A stretch of 60,169 nt of DNA from Sporolactobacillus shoreicorticis (lineage in GTDB: Bacteria; Bacillota; Bacilli; Bacillales; Sporolactobacillaceae), in the NCBI RefSeq assembly GCF_024125445.1, contig NZ_JAMXWM010000030.1, forward strand, positions 1 through 60,169, written 5' to 3'. The translations under genes were made by a program, and so were the position numbers. Of this stretch, positions 49,545-60,169 are shown in pieces (position 1 is the first letter of the stretch; each line of letters opens with the position of its first letter). The notes beneath the pieces are model-generated. The model worked only from the letters and a program-made list of their open reading frames with translations. It had not been told where the DNA came from and searched no databases.

Positions 49545-51566
49545 ATGAATCGACTTTTTAAGAATATTATCATATATTTATTTATTGCGTTAGTGATCAT
49601 CGGTATCGTCAGCTGGCTGACGGAAACGAATCGTACCGTAAAACCGATGACGTACAGCGCTCTACGAACGAACTTAAGCAAAGGCAATGTAGAGCAGGTA
49701 ACCTTACAACCGGAAGGCAGTGTCTTTGCAGCGACAGGACGTCTGAAGGATGCTGATAAGAATACAACATTCAAAGCGTATCTGCCGCCAAGTGATAAGG
49801 CGGTAAATCAGGTCATTGATTTAGCAAGCAAATATGATGTAAAACCTGCGGAACGGACAAGCGGATGGATCACTTTCGTTACATCGCTGATCCCGTTCGC
49901 AATTATCTTCTTCCTTATCTTTTTCCTTTTGAACCAAGCTCAGGGCGGCGGCGGCCGAGTGATGAATTTTGGCAAAAGCAAAGCAAAGCTGTACTCGGAA
50001 GATAAGAAAAAGGTTACATTTAAAGATGTGGCCGGGGCTGACGAAGAAAAGCAGGAACTGGTAGAAATTGTTGACTTCCTCAAAGATCCGAGAAAATTCG
50101 TTGCTCTTGGTGCGCGAATTCCTAAAGGTGTATTGCTTGAGGGACCTCCGGGTACCGGTAAAACATTGCTTGCGCGTGCGGTTGCAGGTGAGGCAGGCGT
50201 ACCGTTTTTCTCCATAAGCGGTTCAGATTTTGTTGAAATGTTTGTTGGTGTCGGCGCGTCTCGTGTCCGCGATTTGTTTGATCAAGCCAAAAAGAATTCA
50301 CCATGTATCATTTTCATCGACGAAATTGATGCTGTAGGGCGTCAACGTGGTGCCGGACTAGGCGGCGGTCATGATGAACGTGAACAGACACTGAACCAAT
50401 TGCTTGTTGAAATGGACGGCTTTGGAGCCAATGAAGGGATTATTATCATTGCCGCAACCAACCGCCCGGATATACTTGATCCGGCACTTCTCCGTCCCGG
50501 ACGTTTTGACCGTCAGATTCCTGTGAACCGTCCCGACCTCATCGGACGAGAAGCCGTGCTTCGTGTTCACGCACGCAACAAGCCGCTAGCTAAAGAAATT
50601 GACTTAAAGACTGTGGCTAAGCTGACTCCGGGATTTTCAGGAGCGGATTTGGAAAACCTGCTTAATGAAGCGGCCCTTGTCGCTGCTCGGGCAAATAAAA
50701 AAGTAATTAACATGGAAGATATCGATGAGGCGGTTGAACGTGTGATCGCCGGTGTTGCTAAGAAATCACGTGTGATTTCGAAGAAGGAACAGAACATTGT
50801 CGCCTACCATGAATCGGGGCACACGATTATCGGTCTCGCTCTTGAAGGTGCGGATGAAGTGCATAAAGTTACGGTTATACCGCGTGGTCAGGCCGGCGGA
50901 TACACGGTCTCGCTACCAAAAGAGGATCGCTATTTTATGACCAAACCGGAGTTGCTTGAGAAAATATGCGGACTGCTAGGTGGCAGAGTTGCTGAAGAGA
51001 TCATCTTTGGCGAAATTTCAACCGGCGCCAGCAATGATTTGCAGCGCGTCACGGGATTGGCACGTCGTATGGTTACCGAATTTGGTATGAGCGATAAGCT
51101 TGGTCCAATGCAATTCGGCAATAATGACAGCGGCCAGGTCTTCTTGGGACGCGACATTCAGAACGAACAGAATTACAGTGATGCGATCGCTTTTGAGATT
51201 GATCAAGAAGTACAGCGCATTGTTAAGACGGAGTATGAACGGTGCAAAAAGTTGCTTCTTGAACATCGGGATAAGCTTGAGTTGATTGCTCAGACGCTGC
51301 TTAAGGTGGAGACACTGGAAGAAGAGCAGATCAAATCGCTGTATGAAACCGGCAAGTATATCGAACCAAGCAAGACCCGATACGCTTCTTCTAAGGATGA
51401 TGATAAAGAAGAAGCCACTGCAATTGACCCGGCTGAGCAGAAGGATGATTCAGAAAGTGATGTCAAAGTGACGATTCATTCCAAGGATGAGGATTCGATG
51501 CAAAAGCCGGTAGACACAAAAGAACCATCAGACACTGAAAAAAAAGACGACGAGCATAAAATATAA
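49545..51566 (+). CDS. ftsH: ATP-dependent zinc metalloprotease FtsH
   Basis: The 673-residue protein has two membrane helices (about 7-25 and 110-130) around an external domain, an AAA module with GPPGTGKT and [34 protein letters not shown], and the HESGH zinc site. The C-terminal 60 residues are acidic, Lys- and Asp-rich. It degrades membrane and regulatory proteins. TATAAAAT at about 49505 could be its -10; the -35 is weak. Confidence 0.96.
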   Translation: MNRLFKNIIIYLFIALVIIGIVSWLTETNRTVKPMTYSALRTNLSKGNVEQVTLQPEGSVFAATGRLKDADKNTTFKAYLPPSDKAVNQVIDLASKYDVKPAERTSGWITFVTSLIPFAIIFFLIFFLLNQAQGGGGRVMNFGKSKAKLYSEDKKKVTFKDVAGADEEKQELVEIVDFLKDPRKFVALGARIPKGVLLEGPPGTGKTLLARAVAGEAGVPFFSISGSDFVEMFVGVGASRVRDLFDQAKKNSPCIIFIDEIDAVGRQRGAGLGGGHDEREQTLNQLLVEMDGFGANEGIIIIAATNRPDILDPALLRPGRFDRQIPVNRPDLIGREAVLRVHARNKPLAKEIDLKTVAKLTPGFSGADLENLLNEAALVAARANKKVINMEDIDEAVERVIAGVAKKSRVISKKEQNIVAYHESGHTIIGLALEGADEVHKVTVIPRGQAGGYTVSLPKEDRYFMTKPELLEKICGLLGGRVAEEIIFGEISTGASNDLQRVTGLARRMVTEFGMSDKLGPMQFGNNDSGQVFLGRDIQNEQNYSDAIAFEIDQEVQRIVKTEYERCKKLLLEHRDKLELIAQTLLKVETLEEEQIKSLYETGKYIEPSKTRYASSKDDDKEEATAIDPAEQKDDSESDVKVTIHSKDEDSMQKPVDTKEPSDTEKKDDEHKI

Positions 51567-51592
51567 CCACTGTCTTGAGTGCACATACAAAG

Positions 51593-51631
51593 AAAAGGGA
51601 GGCTTCTCCGAATGGGAGTGCCTCTCTTTTT
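51593..51631 (+). terminator. Intrinsic terminator after ftsH
   Basis: AAAGGGAGGC and GCCTCTCTTTTT arms enclose a second stem CTCC/GGGAG; the T-run follows. Confidence 0.85.
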
Positions 51632-51687
51632 CGCTTTTGCCCTGATTTAATTCGAGAAACCGGCTGAATGAACGGGAGGATAATTTG

Positions 51688-52452
51688 ATGATTTTTGTTT
51701 GTGATGTAGGGAATACTCACATTGTTCTGGGCGCTTACGATGATGGAAAGTTAACGAATCATTGGCGTATTTCAACAGATCGCGAGAAAACAGAAGACGA
51801 ATTCGGTATGCTGATTAATGATCTCTTTTCATACACCGGACTTTCATTTGACAAGTTCAGCGGTGTGGTCATTTCATCGGTTGTACCGTCAATTATGTTT
51901 GCTTTGGAGCGTTTGTGCGAAAAATATTTTCATTTGAAACCAATAATCGTCGGTCCTGGTATTAAGACAGGATTAAACTTGAAGTACGATAATCCAAAGG
52001 AGCTTGGTGCAGATTTAATTGTGAATGCGGTAGCAGCAGTTAACGATTATCAGGCGCCCATCATTGTGATCGATTTTGGAACGGCGACAACCTATTCGTA
52101 TATTGATGAGCACCGGGCGTATATTGGCGGTGCGATCGCTCCCGGCATTGATATTGCGACCGAGGCGCTTTATGAGCGAGCCTCGAAGCTTCCGAGAATT
52201 GAAATCGCAAAGCCACCGCATATTGTCGGACGTAATACGGTTCACGCCATGCAGTCCGGAGTGCTTTTCGGTTATGTCGGGCAGGTAGAGGGCATCGTCT
52301 CGCGGATGAAAAAGCAGGCCTCCGCAAATCCGGTCGTTGTTGCGACCGGAGGATTGTGCTCGCTTATTTCTCATGAGACCAGCAGTATTGACCATGTAGA
52401 CCCTTTATTAACACTTAAAGGGCTCTTTCTCATTTATCAGCGTAATGCATAA
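51688..52452 (+). CDS. coaX: Type III pantothenate kinase
   Basis: The 254-residue enzyme has [15 protein letters not shown] at the start, [11 protein letters not shown] and the substrate loop [13 protein letters not shown]. It phosphorylates pantothenate, the first CoA step. GGGAGGA supports ATG 51688 rather than TTG 51685. It is followed by hslO as in B. subtilis. Confidence 0.95.
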   Translation: MIFVCDVGNTHIVLGAYDDGKLTNHWRISTDREKTEDEFGMLINDLFSYTGLSFDKFSGVVISSVVPSIMFALERLCEKYFHLKPIIVGPGIKTGLNLKYDNPKELGADLIVNAVAAVNDYQAPIIVIDFGTATTYSYIDEHRAYIGGAIAPGIDIATEALYERASKLPRIEIAKPPHIVGRNTVHAMQSGVLFGYVGQVEGIVSRMKKQASANPVVVATGGLCSLISHETSSIDHVDPLLTLKGLFLIYQRNA

Positions 52453-52471
52453 AAAGAAAGGAATGATCGGA

Positions 52472-53347
52472 TTGGGCGATTATTTTATTAAGGCACTCGC
52501 GTGCAGTGGCAGTCTCAGGGTAATTACATCGGTAACGACCGAAACGATCAGAGAGGCTCAGGCGCGTCACAAGACATGGCCGACTGCAACAGCAGCACTC
52601 GGACGAACGCTGACTGCTGCGATGATGATGGCTGCACAAGAAAAAGGTGATGAAAAAATAACTGTGACCGTTCAGGGCGGCGGCCCGATCGGGGCCATCG
52701 TTGCTGATGCGAATACCCGGGGACAAGTGCGCGGCTATGTGACGAATCCTAAAGTGCATTTTGAATTAAATGAACAAGGCAAATTGGATGTGGCGCGTGC
52801 AGTCGGTAAAAGCGGTTTTCTCAGCGTCGTTAAAGATCTGGGTCTCAGAGAAAACTTCACCGGACGTGTGCCGATTATTTCGGGTGAGCTGGGCGATGAT
52901 TTTACCTATTATTTTGCACGTTCTGAACAAGTACCCTCTGCTGTCGGTGTCGGTGTGCTTGTCCATCCCAATCAGACGGTGAAGGCTGCAGGCGGCTTTA
53001 TTATTCAGGTGCTCCCCGGTGCGGATGACGCAGCGATTGGAAAACTTGAAGAACGTCTGAAGACGATTCCGCCAATTTCTAAATTAATTGATGCGGGACA
53101 TTCCCCTGACGAATTGCTTGCCGACCTTTTTCCGGATGGTAATTATAAGGTATTGCAGAAGCATCCGGCGGCCTTTTATTGTGATTGCTCAAAAGAAAAA
53201 TTTGCGTCATCCATTACCGGCTTAGGTGCAAAGGAAATTCAGGCTATGATTGATGAAGACGGTGGGGCGGAAGTGACCTGCCAATTTTGCGAAACACACT
53301 ACGCATTCACAGCAAATGAATTAAAAGCGCTGATTCCGGATGAATAA
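52472..53347 (+). CDS. hslO: Redox-regulated chaperone Hsp33
   Basis: The 291-residue protein (B. subtilis 291) starts at TTG 52472, where [12 protein letters not shown] aligns with the family start and AAAGGAA lies nine bases upstream. Substrate-domain motifs include TAALGRT and GDDFTYYF. The redox switch is CDC near the C terminus plus CQFC, which hold zinc when reduced. ATG 52445 or 52463 are less likely. yacD is absent after it. Confidence 0.93.
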   Translation: MGDYFIKALACSGSLRVITSVTTETIREAQARHKTWPTATAALGRTLTAAMMMAAQEKGDEKITVTVQGGGPIGAIVADANTRGQVRGYVTNPKVHFELNEQGKLDVARAVGKSGFLSVVKDLGLRENFTGRVPIISGELGDDFTYYFARSEQVPSAVGVGVLVHPNQTVKAAGGFIIQVLPGADDAAIGKLEERLKTIPPISKLIDAGHSPDELLADLFPDGNYKVLQKHPAAFYCDCSKEKFASSITGLGAKEIQAMIDEDGGAEVTCQFCETHYAFTANELKALIPDE

Positions 53348-53643
53348 CTTGGAAACCTGTCTTTTGGTAAATTCCTTTTCTGAGTGAAATTTTTAAATCT
53401 TATCGGTGTAAGATTTTGGTGGAACTCAGTTCTTGAGCCCGCCGATCATTCATGATTATCGGAACTAAGGGTTTGGCTTGGCAAAGTCACGTTTTCCAGC
53501 GGCTGCGCATAAATGAAACACGTTTTTCGTATTGTAAACAGATGCATTGCGTACTGATCTAAATCATTGACGAACCGCCAATTGACTGATAGTATAGTTT
53601 ATAAATCATACATGATTACTGCGGATTTAAAGGAGGATGAATG
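53348..53643. other. Leader and promoter region of cysK
   Basis: TTGACG (53567-53572), 17 bp, TAGTAT (53590-53595) is the best promoter. A perfect palindrome AATCAT-AC-ATGATT (53604-53617) covers the expected start of transcription and could be an operator. A hairpin CGCCGATC/GATTATCGG lies near 53438-53462. No gene is supportable. Confidence 0.55.
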
Positions 53644-54564
53644 ATGACTGTTGCAAATTCAGTTACAGAACTGATTGGAAATACGCCAATTGTTCGCTTG
53701 AATCATTTGACCGGTGAAAATGATGCGGAACTTTATGCGAAGCTCGAATATTTTAATCCGGGCAGCAGCGTGAAGGATCGAATTGCGCTGTCGATGATTG
53801 AAACCGCTGAAAAAGAAGGAAAATTGAAGCCAAACGACACGATTATTGAACCGACAAGCGGCAATACCGGGATTGGTTTAGCTTTGGTTGCTGCTGTAAA
53901 AGGATACAAAGCTATTTTGGTTATGCCGGAAACGATGAGTATTGAACGGCGTAAATTGTTTAAGGCATATGGTGCCGAGGTCATTTTAACTCCTGGGGCT
54001 CAGGCGATCAAGGGATCGATTGCCAAAGCTCAAGAACTTGCGAAGGAAAAAGGCTACTTTTTACCGCAGCAGTTCCAGAATCCGGCAAATCCGAAAGTAC
54101 ATTATGAAACGACCGGTCAAGAACTCGCCGCAGCTTTCGATTCGCTGGATGCATTTGTGGCCGGAGTCGGAACCGGCGGCACGTTAAGTGGAAGCGGCAA
54201 GGCTTTAAAAGAGAAATTTAAAGATATTCGTATTTATGCGGTTGAACCCAAAGATTCGCCAGTGTTGAACGGAGGGAAAGGCGGTCCGCATAAGATTCAA
54301 GGAATTGGAACGGGTTTTATTCCGGATACCTTGGACACGGAGATTTACGACGAAGTCATTGATGTCGCAAACGAGCAGGCATTTGAATACGCGCGTCTCG
54401 CAGGCAAAAAGGAAGGCGTGCTTGCCGGCATCTCCGGCGGCGCGGCAATATATGGCGGCGTTCAGGTTGCTAAGAAGCTAGGCAAGGGTAAGAAGGTTGT
54501 TGTCGTCGTGCCGGATAATGGTGAACGCTATTTGAGCACGCCATTGTATCAAGTTGAAGAATAA
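53644..54564 (+). CDS. cysK: Cysteine synthase A
   Basis: The 306-residue PLP enzyme has the Schiff-base Lys44 in GSSVKDR, the substrate loop TSGNTGIG and the phosphate cradle GVGTGGT. It makes cysteine from O-acetylserine and sulfide. AAAGGAGG and spacing favour ATG 53644 over 53641. Length equals the family (B. subtilis 308). Confidence 0.96.
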   Translation: MTVANSVTELIGNTPIVRLNHLTGENDAELYAKLEYFNPGSSVKDRIALSMIETAEKEGKLKPNDTIIEPTSGNTGIGLALVAAVKGYKAILVMPETMSIERRKLFKAYGAEVILTPGAQAIKGSIAKAQELAKEKGYFLPQQFQNPANPKVHYETTGQELAAAFDSLDAFVAGVGTGGTLSGSGKALKEKFKDIRIYAVEPKDSPVLNGGKGGPHKIQGIGTGFIPDTLDTEIYDEVIDVANEQAFEYARLAGKKEGVLAGISGGAAIYGGVQVAKKLGKGKKVVVVVPDNGERYLSTPLYQVEE

Positions 54565-54579
54565 TCAAATATGCAGAGC

Positions 54580-54607
54580 AAAAGCCCGGGAAACCGGGCT
54601 TTTTTCT
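54580..54607 (+). terminator. Intrinsic terminator after cysK
   Basis: AAAAGCCCGG-GAAA-CCGGGCTTTTTT: a strong stem with a GNRA loop and T-run. Confidence 0.92.
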
Positions 54608-54725
54608 TTAGATATAAATCATACATGCACCTGCACTTACCCGGTGGTTTCTAAAAGTAGACAGCTAATTGTGTTATACTGTTCTTATTAAGCTGTGAAT
54701 GATTTTCGGGAGGATCAAACGTCTA

Positions 54726-55577
54726 GTGAGCAACTTTCAACTTTCCCCCTTGCATCTGTTGAACATAAGGGGCAGAACGCTGGATTATCAAAAAAAGACG
54801 ATGATTATGGGTATTTTGAATGTCACTCCGGATTCGTTTTCCGACGGCGGCCGGTTCAATCAATTGGATTGGGCTGTCTCCCATGCACTGCAGATGGAAC
54901 GCGACGGTGCGGACATCATTGATATTGGCGGCGAGTCAACACGTCCGGGGCATACGCCGGTTGCAATGGATGAAGAGATTGCTCGTGTCGTGCCGATGAT
55001 TCAGGCAGTTCGCGAACATACGGATCTGCCCATTTCCATTGACACTTTTAAGGCAGAAACAGCTCGCTGCGCACTGGAGGCAGGAGCAGACATTATTAAC
55101 GATATCTGGGGTGCCAAAGCGGATCCCGATATGGCGAAAATAGCCGCGGAATATGGCACACCGATCATCCTTATGCATAATCGCGACAATAATAACTATC
55201 AAGATATCATCACTGATATGAAAAACGATCTTCGTGAGAGTATTGACATCGCATTGAAGGCGGGTGTCGATCCGGAGCATATCATTCTTGATCCGGGTAT
55301 TGGTTTTGCGAAAAACTATCAGCAGAATCTCTTCGTTATGAATCATCTTGAAGCGTTTCATGAACTCGGCTATCCAATCCTGCTCGGCACATCGCGAAAG
55401 GGCTTCATTGGAAAAACACTTAACGTAACCGTGGACAATCGAATCGAAGGCACCGGAGCGACTGTTTGTCTCGGCATCTCCAAAGGCTGCCAAATCATGC
55501 GTGTTCATGATGTGTTTGAGATCGCGCGTATGGCGAAAATGATGGATACGATGCTGCGGGAGGTTCGTCTTGACTGA
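54726..55577 (+). CDS. folP: Dihydropteroate synthase
   Basis: The 283-residue TIM-barrel enzyme (B. subtilis Sul 285) has MGILNVTPDSFSDGG, DIGGESTRPG, INDIWGAK, DPGIGFAKN and TSRKGFIG. It joins p-aminobenzoate to the pterin pyrophosphate and is the sulfonamide target. GGGAGGA at 54708-54714 fits GTG 54726; ATG 54699 upstream of that site is unlikely. It overlaps the fused folBK gene by eight bases. pabB, pabA and pabC, which precede it in B. subtilis, are missing. Confidence 0.94.
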   Translation: MSNFQLSPLHLLNIRGRTLDYQKKTMIMGILNVTPDSFSDGGRFNQLDWAVSHALQMERDGADIIDIGGESTRPGHTPVAMDEEIARVVPMIQAVREHTDLPISIDTFKAETARCALEAGADIINDIWGAKADPDMAKIAAEYGTPIILMHNRDNNNYQDIITDMKNDLRESIDIALKAGVDPEHIILDPGIGFAKNYQQNLFVMNHLEAFHELGYPILLGTSRKGFIGKTLNVTVDNRIEGTGATVCLGISKGCQIMRVHDVFEIARMAKMMDTMLREVRLD

Positions 55578-56451
55578 CACAATTAATTTAAACCGCATGC
55601 AGTTCTATGGGTATCATGGTGCGCTTCTGGAAGAACAACGGATGGGTCAGCGTTTTGATGTCGATTTAGTATTAAAATGTGATCTGTATCAAGCCGGAAC
55701 CACCGACAGGCTGGATCAAACTGTTAATTATGCAGAAATATACACGCAAGTAAAGGAAATTGTGGAAGGCTGTTCCTATGCGCTGATTGAAACAGTAGCA
55801 GAAAAGATTGCTGAAGCGATCCTGCTTGGCTATTCAAAAGTTGAAAGCTGCAGGGTTAAAGTCATTAAGCCAAACCCGCCGATTGCCGGCCATTATGAAT
55901 CGGTATCGGTGGAAATTGAACGGTTTCGAGCAACTGCCTACTTGGGGCTTGGATCGAATATAGGCGATCGGGCGGGTTATTTAAAACGCGCGCTCGAGGC
56001 GCTGCAAGCAGAACAAAAGATAAATGTCGTGCGCTGTTCGTCGATTTATGAAACGGATCCTTATGGTCGTGTTGAGCAGCCGGATTTTTTAAATATGATC
56101 GTGCAGATTGAAACACTTTTTCCCTCAATCGCTCTATTGCACAAGCTCCAAAAAATAGAAGCGAAATTGGAGCGAATGAGGGAGGTACACTGGGGACCGA
56201 GAACAATTGATCTCGACCTGCTGGTCTTTGACCAAATGATTTCCTACTCTGAAGAACTGTCCCTGCCCCATCCTGAAATCGCGCGTCGCGCTTTTGTCCT
56301 TAAACCGCTTGCCGAGATTGCGCCGCACCTGATTGTTCCTAGAATCAACCGTTCAGTTATGGAAATGTGGCAGAATCTCAATGGAGAAGAGGGAGTGCGA
56401 CTATGGAAAAAGAACAATGGGGAAGGAAAATTCGGGCTTTTCGAAAACTGA
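55570..56451 (+). CDS. folBK: Fused dihydroneopterin aldolase and HPPK (FolB-FolK)
   Basis: One open frame of 293 residues joins two folate enzymes. Residues 1-119 are FolB (FYGYHGALLEEQ at 12-23, Lys100 in VIKPNPP). Residues 122-272 are FolK (AYLGLGSNIGDR at 123-134; WGPRTIDLDLL at 208-218, with metal-binding Asp214 and Asp216). There is no stop between them, and the linker is only ERFRAT. B. subtilis has two separate genes; pneumococcal SulD is a known FolB-FolK fusion. TTG 55570 follows GGGAGG and lies in the end of folP. The end overlaps yazB by 49 bases. Confidence 0.93.
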   Translation: MTDTINLNRMQFYGYHGALLEEQRMGQRFDVDLVLKCDLYQAGTTDRLDQTVNYAEIYTQVKEIVEGCSYALIETVAEKIAEAILLGYSKVESCRVKVIKPNPPIAGHYESVSVEIERFRATAYLGLGSNIGDRAGYLKRALEALQAEQKINVVRCSSIYETDPYGRVEQPDFLNMIVQIETLFPSIALLHKLQKIEAKLERMREVHWGPRTIDLDLLVFDQMISYSEELSLPHPEIARRAFVLKPLAEIAPHLIVPRINRSVMEMWQNLNGEEGVRLWKKNNGEGKFGLFEN

Positions 56452-56606
56452 AGGGCTATACGCAAGCTGAACTCGCCAAAGAATTAGGTGTTTCATTAAC
56501 ACTTTTAGGTGAAATTGAAAGAGAAAGCCGTGAGCCTGAAACGGAACTTGTTGCGAAGATCTGTGATACATTGTCCGTATCTCTTCAGGAAATGAAGGAA
56601 TTATAG
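56403..56606 (+). CDS. yazB: XRE-family helix-turn-helix protein YazB
   Basis: The 67-residue protein is a single HTH_3 domain (IRAFRKLKGYTQAELAKELGVS, then LLGEIERESREPE). AGAGGGAG precedes ATG 56403. It overlaps folBK and is conserved at this place in Bacilli. Target unknown. Confidence 0.88.
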   Translation: MEKEQWGRKIRAFRKLKGYTQAELAKELGVSLTLLGEIERESREPETELVAKICDTLSVSLQEMKEL

Positions 56607-56626
56607 AATGAGGAAAGGATGATTTG

Positions 56627-57619
56627 ATGCTGAAAATTGGTCCGATTGAGATGAAGAACCAAGTGGTTCTTGCACCGATGGCGGGCGTATGCAATTCAGC
56701 ATTTCGTTTGATTGCCAAGCGCTTCGGAGCCAGTCTGGTCTGTGCCGAAATGGTTTCCGACCGCGGTATCATTCACCACAATCAAAGGACATTAGATATG
56801 TTATCTATTGATGATCGTGAAAAGCCGCTCAGTTTGCAGATCTTCGGCGGTTCAAGAGAAACCCTTGTTCAGGCAGCGAAATACGTGGATAAAAATACAA
56901 ATGCGGATATTATTGACATAAACATGGGGTGTCCGGTACCGAAAGTGACCAAATGTGATGCCGGTTCAAGGTGGCTGCTCGACCCCGACAAGATCTATGA
57001 AATGGTGTCTTCCGTTGTCGATGCGGTGGACAAACCTGTAACCGTTAAAATGCGCAAGGGATGGGATGACGACCACATCTATGCTGTACGTAATGCTCAA
57101 GCGGTCGAACACGCCGGCGGCAGTGCGGTGGCGGTTCATGGGCGTACGCGCGTGCAGATGTATGAAGGAAACGCGGATTGGGACATTATCCGTCAGGTGA
57201 AAGAATCCGTCGGCATTCCTGTTATCGGCAACGGTGACGTTCGGACGCCGGTGGACGCGAAACGGATGCTTGAGGAAACCGGTGTCGATGGTGTCATGAT
57301 CGGACGTGCGGCGCTTGGAAATCCTTGGATGCTGTACCGTACGGTTAACTATTTGGACAGCGGCACACTGCCGCCTGAACCAACTGCTAAAGAAAAAGTG
57401 GATGTCTGCCTGATCCACTTTGATCAATTAGTGAAATTGAAGGGTGAGCACATTGCGTCATTGGAGATGCGCAAGCATGCTGCATGGTACATGAAAGGGC
57501 TGCGTGGGGGCAACGATGTGCGTAAGGAAATCAACCAATGCGAGACCGGTACCGAGCTCCGCCAAGCACTTATCGAATTCCGTGATCGGCTGGAGCACGA
57601 TTTAGCGCCGGCGCGCTAA
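56627..57619 (+). CDS. dusB: tRNA-dihydrouridine synthase (DusB/YacF)
   Basis: The 330-residue flavoenzyme has VLAPMAGVCNSAFR, the DINMGCPVPKVTK motif with catalytic Cys, VKMRKGWDD, VHGRTR, GNGDV and MIGRAALGNPW. It reduces uridines in the tRNA D-loop. AAAGGA supports ATG 56627 over TTG 56624. Confidence 0.94.
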   Translation: MLKIGPIEMKNQVVLAPMAGVCNSAFRLIAKRFGASLVCAEMVSDRGIIHHNQRTLDMLSIDDREKPLSLQIFGGSRETLVQAAKYVDKNTNADIIDINMGCPVPKVTKCDAGSRWLLDPDKIYEMVSSVVDAVDKPVTVKMRKGWDDDHIYAVRNAQAVEHAGGSAVAVHGRTRVQMYEGNADWDIIRQVKESVGIPVIGNGDVRTPVDAKRMLEETGVDGVMIGRAALGNPWMLYRTVNYLDSGTLPPEPTAKEKVDVCLIHFDQLVKLKGEHIASLEMRKHAAWYMKGLRGGNDVRKEINQCETGTELRQALIEFRDRLEHDLAPAR

Positions 57620-57621
57620 GG

Positions 57622-57650
57622 TTGACAGTGTTTTTTTTATTCTCTATAAT
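57622..57650 (+). promoter_or_regulatory. Sigma-A promoter of lysS
   Basis: Perfect TTGACA (57622-57627), 17 bp, perfect TATAAT (57645-57650), three bases after the dusB stop. It implies a leader of about 225 nt before lysS. Confidence 0.85.
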
Positions 57651-57665
57651 TCGATTAGATATTAA

Positions 57666-59372
<1,707 letters not shown>

Positions 59373-59390
59373 TAAATAATTGTCATATAC

Positions 59391-59436
59391 CTAGAGTCCG
59401 TTCTGCCCGAAAAAGTCGGCAGGCGGGCTCCTTTGC
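59391..59436 (+). terminator. Probable terminator after lysS
   Basis: GAGTCCG-TTCTGCC pairs with GGCAG-GCGGGCTC around CGAAAAAGTC; the T-run (CCTTTGC) is poor. Confidence 0.55.
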
Positions 59437-59956
59437 TGTCTGAGAAACGATAAAATATCGGTTGTCTGGGAAACCTACCTATCTGTTAAACGATCTGCAG
59501 CACTCCTGAGAGACTTGAACCATCGCCAAGCGAAACTGGGCACATTCATGTATCCGATATTTTATTTCTATCTTTGGTTTAGCGCTATATAGAATTAAGC
59601 TTTGGTTAAGTTCGGTTAATAATAATAAACGCTTGACGCTCAAGGCGAACTATTATTTGATGGATGATAATTTAAAGTAATATGCTTTTGGCGAGTGCTT
59701 AAGCTAAATTTGGGACGAAGGCTTCTAAATTTTGTGGATTGTTTTGAACTGTGTTGTTTGCTTAGCCAAACGACGTGCACAACATGTTAATCATTAAAAG
59801 TTTGCTTCATATTTTCTAAACTCTTGTTACTGTTTACCGTGACATCAAAGAAGTTGCGTGATCCGAATAAATGACAACGAGATGAATCAATATTTGTAAT
59901 AGCTTTATCGATTTAAGTATTGAAGGAGAATATAAATGAATTTCAGTTAATTTTCG

Positions 59957-59985
59957 TTGACAAATAGGATGAATGCTGATAATAT
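59957..59985 (+). promoter_or_regulatory. Candidate rRNA promoter P1
   Basis: TTGACA (59957-59962), 17 bp, TAATAT (59980-59985). Confidence 0.6.
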
Positions 59986-60017
59986 TTTTATGTTGCTGAA
60001 CAGCAGGTCGTTTGTTG

Positions 60018-60046
60018 TTGACATGCTGTCCAAGCCTATGTATAAT
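60018..60046 (+). promoter_or_regulatory. Candidate rRNA promoter P2
   Basis: TTGACA (60018-60023), 17 bp, TATAAT (60041-60046): both hexamers perfect. Confidence 0.8.
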
Positions 60047-60114
60047 TAATAAGATCGTTTTTTGCGATTGATAGAGTATTTTCATTGAAAAATTAATTAA
60101 TTGTTAAATTGTTG

Positions 60115-60143
60115 TTGACATGATATTGATTTCTTGATAAGAT
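60115..60143 (+). promoter_or_regulatory. Candidate rRNA promoter P3
   Basis: TTGACA (60115-60120), 17 bp, TAAGAT (60138-60143), 97 bp after P2. A short TCGCT/AGCGA hairpin follows before the window ends, perhaps the start of the rRNA leader. Confidence 0.75.
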
Positions 60144-60169
60144 ATTCAAGTCGCTTCAAGAGCGATTGT

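Larger units (their letters stand above)
59373..60169. other. Gene-free region leading into an rRNA operon
   Basis: About 800 bp with no supportable gene. It holds the lysS terminator and then three tandem promoters. In B. subtilis lysS is followed by an rRNA operon, and the promoter pattern fits this. The 16S gene itself is not in the window. Confidence 0.7.

Noticed and set aside
53414-53430. GGTGGAACTCAG before cysK, considered as a T-box core
   Set aside because: It matches AGGGTGGNACCGCG only in part and there is no specifier stem or terminator in the proper place.

Overview
The window is chromosomal DNA from a low-to-mid G+C, endospore-forming Firmicute of the order Bacillales. Gene order follows the origin-proximal region of Bacillus subtilis almost gene for gene (gin/csfB, yaaO, tmk, darA, yaaR, holB, ricT, yabA, trmN6, yazA, rsmI, metG, tatD, rnmV, ksgA, yabG, veg, sspF, ispE, purR, spoVG, glmU, prs, ctc, pth, mfd, spoVT, spoVB-like, rqcP, yabP, yabQ, divIC, yabR, spoIIE, yabS, yabT, tilS, hprT, ftsH, coaX, hslO, cysK, folP, folB/K, yazB, dusB, lysS, then rRNA promoters). 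Nearly every gene is on the + strand. Sporulation genes (gin, yabG, sspF, spoVG, spoVT, yabP/Q, spoIIE, yabT) make an endospore former certain. A member of Sporolactobacillaceae or a near relative is my guess from base composition and missing genes; it is not proven here.

Layout. Positions 1-1000 hold a wrecked IS30-family transposase and an imperfect inverted repeat. 1003-4598 encodes a heterodimeric ABC exporter with one degenerate ATP site. 4738-5799 is a MurG-type glycosyltransferase with its own terminator. 5864-6259 is the 3' half of a decayed short-chain dehydrogenase. 6397 begins the conserved origin-proximal block with gin, the sigma-G inhibitor. Between gin and yaaO, where B. subtilis has xpaC-yaaN, lies a ComP-ComP-ComA-like cluster: two membrane histidine kinases, one response regulator, a VanZ-like protein and a 55-residue membrane peptide. 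Three 21-bp-spaced TGCG-N6-CGCA sites, with the half-site geometry of ComA boxes, sit just before the VanZ-like gene. From 13165 to 59372 the block encodes DNA replication, tRNA and rRNA modification, translation, c-di-AMP sensing, isoprenoid, purine, cell-wall, cysteine and folate functions, mixed with sporulation genes.

Departures from the B. subtilis order: xpaC, yaaN, abrB, yabE, yabJ, fin, yabN/mazG, yacD, the pab genes and the yabR-spoIIE tRNAs are absent. A decayed unknown gene lies at the abrB position. An HU gene sits directly before rqcP, as in many clostridia. folB and folK are one fused gene. Most striking, glmU is cut short and out of frame, so that the acetyltransferase half, including its catalytic histidine, is missing. 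A dispersed intergenic repeat of about 100 bp occurs three times (6657, 25879, 57691). The window ends in three tandem sigma-A promoters of the kind that drive rRNA operons; no rRNA, tRNA, CRISPR array or intact mobile element lies inside.
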